Below, piece after piece: positions 5,931-10,029 of a stretch of 10,029 nucleotides of DNA. The DNA is from Thalassiosira profunda (taxonomy: Eukaryota; Bacillariophyta; Thalassiosirophyceae; Thalassiosirales; Thalassiosiraceae). Numbering within the stretch: the stretch's first letter is position 1; the number at the start of each line of letters is the position of its first letter. Position numbers and translations under genes: made by a program. The stretch lies in NCBI GenBank assembly GCA_036939355.1, contig JALLAP010000965.1, forward strand, positions 1-10,029, read 5' to 3'. The notes below the pieces were generated by a model, which did no database searches, was not told the origin of the DNA, and was given only the letters and a program-made list of their open reading frames with translations.

Positions 5931-7214
5931 TCAGAATCCCAACCGCGTCTCTTCCTTCTTCACTCCATCCTCAGCATCCGACTGCCGGTTGCCCTCCGGT
6001 ACTCCCGCTTTATATTCGCGCTCATGAATCCACAGCTGCGCGATCATCTTCTGATCTAGCGCCACTTCTCCTTTGTGCAACGTCCGCGTGTCTGGCGTGC
6101 CGTCCTTGTACGAAGGAAAGAAAAGGAGGGCCGTTCCTGTCTTCGGTCGAACGGTCAGCTGATTGCTATTCGATTCTCCATCGCTTTTACTTCTTCTCCT
6201 TTTCCCTTTCTCCTTGCCGCCACTGTCTGCTGTCCTAGGAGGCTCAAGGTCGCGAAAGACAGTGCCCCCGCCCCGTCCCTCTTCCATATCGTTCAGATAC
6301 ACCAACAGCGTAGCGAGCCGTTGGCCTCCATTCGCCAATTGCGCTGAGGGCACCTCGTCATAATGGAACGAGAACTCCTCCCCGGTCCGATATCGTACGA
6401 TCTGCGGCTCCTCAAACTGCGATAGATCCACGTTCAGTAGGTGTTTCACCTTGGCCAACAGGGTGGGCACCCCTTCGTACCGGCAGAACCAGGTGGTGGA
6501 CGTTCGTTTGGAAATGGAGAGGGAGGCCGCGAAGGTCGGAGAAGTCATCTGGACTGCGTTTGGCCGCTCGATGGCGCCTTCTTCCTTTGGGTCTACCATT
6601 GTCATGTATTGAGCACACTCCTCTTCGGTGAAGAAGTTGTCAATCCGAAACGCCGGCGGATCTTTGTGCAGCAATTGCAACGACCATCGGCTCTCCCCGT
6701 CCTGTTCTGCGTGCGTAGATTGCCCATCATCGTCGAATGCATCGAGATTGACCCCCAAATGATTCTCCATTGCCTCTGTCACCTCTTCCCGATTGAATTT
6801 GTATCCATCAGCGCCATACTCGGCGGGTATGCGCGTGATGTCCGCACCCAGCGGAGGGAACACGTCGTCCTCCGTGGGCAACGGCAACCCAAATCGATCC
6901 AAGTTGGGTGTCGCGTCTGCCGTTGACTGCTGCTTTGCAGTCGCCACCTCGAGATCTCCCAGCAGTCCCGATTTGGACCTGCCCTTCTTATTCTTCGCCT
7001 TCTTCTTCAAGGGGGCTTTGCTCGCGCCGAATCCTCCGCCGGCGAAGCGCGATGTGGAGGTGCCGGTGATGGGTGTTTGATGTATGTGAAAATGGCGGCT
7101 TCGCGGCGCGACGAAGGCGAAGGCGCCGCTGCCACCGTCGAGGCCGATCACGAGGCTGGCGGCAAGGAACGTGGCCGCCATTCGTGGTGATCTTCGTCGC
7201 TCCATGGCCCCCAT
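5931..7214 (-). CDS. Prolyl 4-hydroxylase-like 2-oxoglutarate/Fe(II) oxygenase, probably plastid-targeted
   Basis: Has 427 residues. The P4H alpha-type catalytic fold spans about 186-398: PPAFRIDNFFTEEEC opens the domain, RTSTTWF follows, then QIVRYRTGEEFSFHYDE with iron ligands His284 and Asp286, ATLLVYLNDMEEGRGGGTVF, and LHKGEVALDQKMIAQLWIHE with distal His380 and Lys389, expected to bind the 2-oxoglutarate carboxylate. All expected ligands are present, so it is probably active; substrate unknown (proline in a peptide by family analogy). A basic low-complexity loop (about 325-352) interrupts the fold. The start at 7214 is the first ATG of the frame; Met4 (7205) and Met12 (7181) are alternatives. 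The N-terminus has a hydrophobic segment (12-25) followed by GAFAFVAPR (30-38), a plastid-type ASAFAP motif, whereas classical P4Hs are ER enzymes. Lys-rich residues follow (70-81). It is divergent from the serine dehydratase. Confidence 0.85.
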   Translation of the reverse strand: MGAMERRRSPRMAATFLAASLVIGLDGGSGAFAFVAPRSRHFHIHQTPITGTSTSRFAGGGFGASKAPLKKKAKNKKGRSKSGLLGDLEVATAKQQSTADATPNLDRFGLPLPTEDDVFPPLGADITRIPAEYGADGYKFNREEVTEAMENHLGVNLDAFDDDGQSTHAEQDGESRWSLQLLHKDPPAFRIDNFFTEEECAQYMTMVDPKEEGAIERPNAVQMTSPTFAASLSISKRTSTTWFCRYEGVPTLLAKVKHLLNVDLSQFEEPQIVRYRTGEEFSFHYDEVPSAQLANGGQRLATLLVYLNDMEEGRGGGTVFRDLEPPRTADSGGKEKGKRRRSKSDGESNSNQLTVRPKTGTALLFFPSYKDGTPDTRTLHKGEVALDQKMIAQLWIHEREYKAGVPEGNRQSDAEDGVKKEETRLGF

Positions 7215-7344
7215 CGCATCACTTGGTGCATCATCATCAAGCGAGTTGTGAGGAAGGGAGGACAACAGAGGACAACGGTGGACATTGTTCGGACAGTAAG
7301 GACACAAAATCCAAGCAGCCCCCGCAGGTCCAGATCTTATTGCA
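7215..7344. promoter_or_regulatory. 130-bp bidirectional promoter with five phased GGACA repeats
   Basis: This is the whole space between two divergent start codons. GGACA begins at 7260, 7270, 7280, 7291 and 7300 on the + strand (TGTCC on the other), spacings 10, 10, 11 and 9 bp, close to one DNA helical turn. The first two copies extend to AGGACAAC. The region is too short for two independent promoters of ordinary size, so the elements probably serve both genes. No TATA box is evident. The repeats are seen directly; a regulatory role is inferred. Confidence 0.55.
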
Positions 7345-8768
7345 ATGCTCGCCCTATCGCCGACCAAGCGCACCCTCCTGGCCGCCCTCTCTATCGTCGG
7401 CTTCCCTCCTGTCGCGCGCGGTTTCGTGTCGCCCCTTTCCTTCCGCAAAATGGCAACCGCCGCCGAGCATCAACCATCATCCAGCACGGCCCTCTCCGGC
7501 TGCGTCGCATCCGAGGCCCGCGAGCTCGGCCTCTTCTCCACCACGCCCCTCATCCACTCCCTCCCGCTGTCCAAATTGTGCGCCCCTCATCCTGTATATC
7601 TGAAGCTGGATTTGCTGCAGGCGAGCGGGAGCTTCAAGGACCGCGGCATGGCTCACCTCTGTGCTACAGTGAGGAAGGTGCACGGGGCCAATCAAAAGCA
7701 AAAGCAACAACAGGGAGAGGCTAATGGCGACAGCAGCGGGGAGGAAAGTCCGCGGATGAAGGTTATATCATCCAGCGGGGGAAACGCCGGATTGGCCGTG
7801 ACGACGGTCGCTCGAAGCATTCCCGAGATGGACGTGTCGGTGGTCGTTCCCGAAACAACAAAAAAGATGGTGATTGAGAAACTGCGCTCGCTCGGGGCGG
7901 AGGTGACGGTGCACGGCGAGAATTGGAACGCCGCTGATGCATTAGCGATGCAGTGGGTGGAGGAGGCGAAGGAAAGCGGCGGAGGGGCCGTCTATGTCAG
8001 GTGAGATGGAGTGTGCACATATTTGCACCAGAATCAAAATGCCCCCAAATGCTCAAGTTGTAACTCTGCGTCACCAGCCCCTACGACAACCCGTTGCTGT
8101 GGACCGGACACTCCACTGTCGTCGACGAGATCATCTCCCAGCTTTCTTCATCGCCGTCCTCAACCAACCTCAAAATGGGCGCCATCCTCGCAAGCGTGGG
8201 TGGTGGTGGGCTCCTCTGTGGTGTGCTCGAGGGCATCGAACGCAATTACTACGGTGACGAGAGCAAAGCAAAGTTCGTGCGCGGATCAAAGGTGGTGGCG
8301 TGCGAGACGGAGGGAGCCGCGTCGTTTGCTGCATCGTTCAACTCCAACCCGGCCTCGGAAACGCTGGGAGAGAAAGATTTAGAGATGAAGCGATTGAACG
8401 CCATCACCTCGGTGGCAACGTCGCTGGGAGCGCTGGAGGTCACCCCCGCGGTTGTGCAACGCGCCCATCGGCACCAGGAGCGAGGAACAACCGGAAGTGG
8501 GGACGACGTCCTCTCCTACGTGTGCACGGACGAGGAGGCCGTTGGCGCCTGCGTGGCATTCGCGGCCGAGCATCGGATGCTGGTGGAGCCGGCGTGTGGC
8601 GCCGCCCTCGCGTCAGTGTATTCGGAAAGGCTGCGTAACAAGTTGCTCGAGGAGTTGCAGGGCGATGAAAATAGCGCCATCGTCGTGGAAGTGTGCGGTG
8701 GGAGCGGCGTCAACTTGGAGCTTTTGGAAGGGTGGAAGGCGCACTTCTCGTCTAACAAGGATTCATAG
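7345..8768 (+). CDS. L-serine/threonine dehydratase (PLP, mammalian SDS type), two exons, probably plastid-targeted
   Basis: Deaminates serine (and probably threonine) to pyruvate (2-oxobutyrate) using pyridoxal phosphate. Exons 7345-8000 and 8078-8768 join as AG|C to give VYVSPYDNPLLWTG, matching the conserved block of mammalian serine dehydratase, and a 448-residue protein (human SDS is about 330). Seen in order: TPLIHSLPLSKL, ASGSFKDRG with PLP-binding Lys98, SSSGGNAGLAV (142-152), the glycine loop SVGGGGLLCG (258-267), VEPACGAALASVYS (388-401) and VEVCGGSGVNLELL with Cys425. CGG at this place is typical of the serine dehydratase branch rather than bacterial threonine deaminase, and there is no ACT domain. 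The N-terminus (hydrophobic 11-20, then ARG|FVSP) resembles a plastid presequence; a second ATG at 7450 (Met36, context AAAATGG) would make a form without it. A Gln/Lys/Ser-rich insert lies at about 117-137. Confidence 0.9.
8001..8077 (+). other. Spliceosomal intron in the serine dehydratase gene
   Basis: The 77-nt intron has donor CAG|GTGAGA and acceptor CACCAG|CCC. Both exons are out of frame with each other without removal (77 is not a multiple of 3), an in-frame stop follows the donor immediately, and splicing restores the family block YVSPYDNPLLW. It is the only intron I can place firmly in the window. Confidence 0.92.
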
Positions 8769-8826
8769 GCTGTCGCTGGCCACGCAAGAATAACCAACTC
8801 TACCATATGATAGACCGCAAGAGACA

Positions 8827-8890
8827 GAAACCCTGTTGGTTGGTTTCACGAAGTCCAAAAGAACAGAAGATGCCGGAGAAGGAGCCGGCA
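8827..8890. other. Two small hairpins between convergent gene ends
   Basis: In the 166-bp space between the serine dehydratase stop and the SNARE-like gene stop there are two perfect 6-bp inverted repeats: GAAACC (8827-8832) with GGTTTC (8842-8847), loop 9 nt, and TGCCGG (8871-8876) with CCGGCA (8885-8890), loop 8 nt. They would lie in the 3' untranslated region of one or both transcripts. Such short repeats can occur by chance; a role in 3'-end formation is speculation. No canonical AATAAA is obvious. Confidence 0.25.
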
Positions 8891-8934
8891 ACAACCATCC
8901 GATTCATAGCATCGCATTCCCCTTGACAACAGGA

Positions 8935-9387
8935 TCAATATCTCCGGCAAAAGAAGCTCCCCCCGCACTGCACTATCCTCAAAAACAGCAGCAGGTCCAC
9001 CGCCCCTAGCATCCCGATGATCGCGTACAGCCGCTGCTTCTTCTTCCACGCCTTCTGCTGCAACTCCCGCAATTCCCGCTGGGCGTTTGCCACGTTCGTG
9101 CGCATATTCCACGTGTCCTCGTTGGCATTTTGCAACTGCTGCCGCTGCGCCTGCATCGTCTCGAGCACATTGTTCGCGGTCGTCTCCGCCTGGATGTGCG
9201 TGCGGACTGTATCCTCCACCACCCCTGTCTGCTGCTCGGCGTACGTCCCCTGCATTTGCGGGGCCTGGTAGCTGGAGTGCTGGTAGGACCCGTTCCCCGA
9301 GTTGTTCGCCGAGTTGGGTCGGCGGGCGGGCACGCCGTCCTCGACGTCGGAGCGGGCCCAGTCGGGCCTCCCCGATCCGTACGCCAT
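8935..9387 (-). CDS. Short SNARE-like tail-anchored membrane protein (tentatively Qb, Vti1-like)
   Basis: Has 150 residues. Residues 1-58 are polar, Gly/Ser/Asn/Gln-rich and probably disordered. Residues 64-118 form a heptad coiled coil (HIQAETTANNVLETMQAQRQ onward) that resembles the SNARE motif of Vti1-type Qb-SNAREs; by analogy Gln81 in MQAQRQQL would be the central ionic layer. A basic KKKQR precedes a single hydrophobic segment (about 120-138, LYAIIGMLGAVDLLLFLRIV, with an unusual Asp), then a short Cys-containing tail (QCGGSFFCRRY). This order (coil, basic patch, C-terminal anchor) is that of a SNARE in vesicle fusion. The N-terminal three-helix domain of typical Qb-SNAREs is missing. 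The alternative is an unrelated coiled-coil tail-anchored protein. The ATG is clear; there is no plastid motif. Confidence 0.6.
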   Translation of the reverse strand: MAYGSGRPDWARSDVEDGVPARRPNSANNSGNGSYQHSSYQAPQMQGTYAEQQTGVVEDTVRTHIQAETTANNVLETMQAQRQQLQNANEDTWNMRTNVANAQRELRELQQKAWKKKQRLYAIIGMLGAVDLLLFLRIVQCGGSFFCRRY

Positions 9388-9463
9388 TATTTTGTTTGCT
9401 GGATTGTTTGTTCCGTTGAGGCAGGCTGCTGCACCAGAATCTACCGATGCACCAAATCTGTTA

Positions 9464-9477
9464 TTTCTCGCGAGAAA
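9464..9477. promoter_or_regulatory. 14-bp palindrome TTTCTCGCGAGAAA (core TCTCGCGAGA)
   Basis: Perfect palindrome located upstream of the SNARE-like gene. Its 10-bp core TCTCGCGAGA is identical to a well-known promoter element of vertebrate CpG-island genes. Whether algae of this kind have a matching factor is not known to me, so a shared function is only a suggestion. Confidence 0.4.
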
Positions 9478-9681
9478 GGATGGAGCGCGCGTGGCAACTC
9501 AGGGGCCCGCCGGCAATTGTGAGAGGGAGCTTCGTGAACCAAGCGGCGCCGAAGTGGGCCAGAGGACGGGGGTGCAGGGAAGTCGGCGTTGCTGTTGTGG
9601 TTCCGTGCTCTCGGTTTGTTGAGGATAGGGGGTAATATTAGTCTGTGATAGTTATCATCGGAAAATTAGCCAAGGGGCAAT

Positions 9682-9732
9682 TAAAGTATATATATTACGC
9701 CAGCATTTAACCCCAGGGGTATATATACTTTA
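9682..9732. repeat. 13-bp perfect inverted repeat around TATA-like sequence
   Basis: TAAAGTATATATA (9682-9694) is the exact reverse complement of TATATATACTTTA (9720-9732), with a 25-bp spacer that contains CCCCAGGGG. Both arms hold TATA-like sequence. It lies 110 bases before the right-edge gene and may be a promoter element or a hairpin; no transposon ends or target duplication are seen. Confidence 0.5.
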
Positions 9733-9841
9733 CTCGTCACAAGTTAGATCTAAGTGGAACCCCCTCCCACCACTTTCACCAACCCACAACCAAACGCAAG
9801 CCCCGCGGGCACACCCCTGACCTGGACCCTGGACCACCCTC

Positions 9842-10029
9842 ATGCCCACAATGCTAGCTGAGTCTACCGCTGCCCTCATGACGGGCGCAGGCAGCGGTGC
9901 TGCAAATATGGGGAGTAGCGGCGAGGCCGGCGCATCTCTTTCGGCGCCGGCAGGTGGAGGTGCTGCAAGTCTGGTGGGGAGCAACGACGTGGCCACTCCT
10001 CCGACTATCGCCAACAGCGGCCCCGCCCC
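9842..10029 (+). CDS. Unrecognised low-complexity protein, 5' end only
   Basis: Partial. An ATG at 9842 opens a frame that stays open to the right edge (62 complete codons); a stop in the same frame lies just upstream (9818-9820), so this is the first possible start, with further ATGs at 9851 and 9878. The visible peptide begins MPTMLAESTAALMTGAGSGA and is rich in Ala, Gly and Ser, probably disordered, without a motif I know. Support comes from the open frame, the upstream TATA-like region and the gene-alternation pattern. GC-rich sequence favours open frames by chance: the opposite strand is also open here but has no ATG start. The functional domain, if any, is outside the window. Confidence 0.45.
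   Translation, partial: MPTMLAESTAALMTGAGSGAANMGSSGEAGASLSAPAGGGAASLVGSNDVATPPTIANSGPA

Larger units (their letters stand above)
9388..9841. promoter_or_regulatory. 454-bp divergent upstream region of the SNARE-like gene and the right-edge gene
   Basis: No gene is supported here. Seen in it: a perfect 14-bp palindrome TTTCTCGCGAGAAA (9464-9477), 77 bases upstream of the SNARE-like ATG; an AT-rich part around 9640-9735 with TATATATA on both sides of a 13-bp inverted repeat; and a C/A-rich leader-like stretch (9760-9840) just before the + strand ATG. TATA-like sequence lies about 110-160 bases before that ATG and could set its transcription start. Function is inferred from position. Confidence 0.5.

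Noticed and set aside
5771..6238. In-frame continuation of the phosphatase-like gene to a stop at 6238 (431 residues).
   Set aside because: The tail is low-complexity, antisense to well-supported oxygenase coding sequence, and the +1 frame offers a domain-like tail with a stop at 5912.
7215..7448. Extension of the oxygenase frame upstream of 7214.
   Set aside because: It contains no ATG, would overlap the divergent dehydratase coding sequence, and the presequence-like N-terminus begins at 7214.
7073..7603. Plus-strand open frame of 176 codons across the divergent promoter.
   Set aside because: Arg/Ser/Pro-rich shadow of the oxygenase presequence and the dehydratase exon; no motif.
9730..10014. 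Minus-strand open frame at the right edge (94 codons).
   Set aside because: It lacks an ATG start (begins TTG) and would read through the TATA-like inverted repeat; the plus-strand frame has ATG, an upstream stop and an open right end.
1..10029. Mobile elements, CRISPR arrays, tRNA/rRNA genes, viral genes.
   Set aside because: No transposase or integrase motifs, terminal repeats with target duplications, spaced direct repeats or RNA-gene structures were seen.

Overview
The window looks like nuclear DNA from a eukaryotic alga with a red-lineage secondary plastid, most likely a diatom or a related ochrophyte. The DNA is GC-rich and gene-dense. One gene has a clear short GT-AG intron. Several predicted proteins begin with a signal-peptide-like segment followed by an aromatic residue and a proline motif (STG|FAPP, VIA|WEAP, AFA|FVAP, ARG|FVSP), the 'ASAFAP'-type bipartite plastid presequence of this group. 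F-box/kelch, SNARE, prolyl-hydroxylase-like and mammalian-type serine dehydratase families fit a eukaryote. The species cannot be fixed from the sequence.

There are eight genes in strict strand alternation. In order they are: (1) the 5' end of a RumA/TrmA-type RNA uracil-5-methyltransferase (-, leaving the left edge); (2) a MiaA-type tRNA dimethylallyltransferase (+, 616-2400); (3) an F-box/kelch protein (-, 2291-4672); (4) a CX5R-type phosphatase-like protein (+, 4943-5912) with an apparent one-base frameshift; (5) a prolyl 4-hydroxylase-like 2-oxoglutarate oxygenase (-, 5931-7214); (6) a serine/threonine dehydratase with a 77-nt intron (+, 7345-8768); (7) a short SNARE-like tail-anchored protein (-, 8935-9387); (8) the 5' end of an unrecognised low-complexity protein (+, from 9842 off the right edge).

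Genes therefore share four divergent upstream regions (365-615, 4673-4942, 7215-7344, 9388-9841) and three convergent ends: a 110-bp coding overlap, an 18-bp gap, and a 166-bp gap holding two small hairpins. In two divergent pairs both products carry plastid-type presequences. One pair is two RNA-modification enzymes; the other is an oxygenase and an amino-acid dehydratase. The 130-bp region between the second pair holds five GGACA copies at about 10-bp spacing. Other upstream regions hold perfect palindromes (ATAGGTACCTAT, TTTCTCGCGAGAAA) and a 13-bp inverted repeat around AT-rich TATA-like sequence.

I see no mobile element, RNA gene, CRISPR array or viral gene. The points most worth following are the phosphatase frameshift with its ambiguous start, the paired plastid-targeted divergent genes with phased promoter repeats, and the plastid presequence on a prolyl-hydroxylase-like enzyme.
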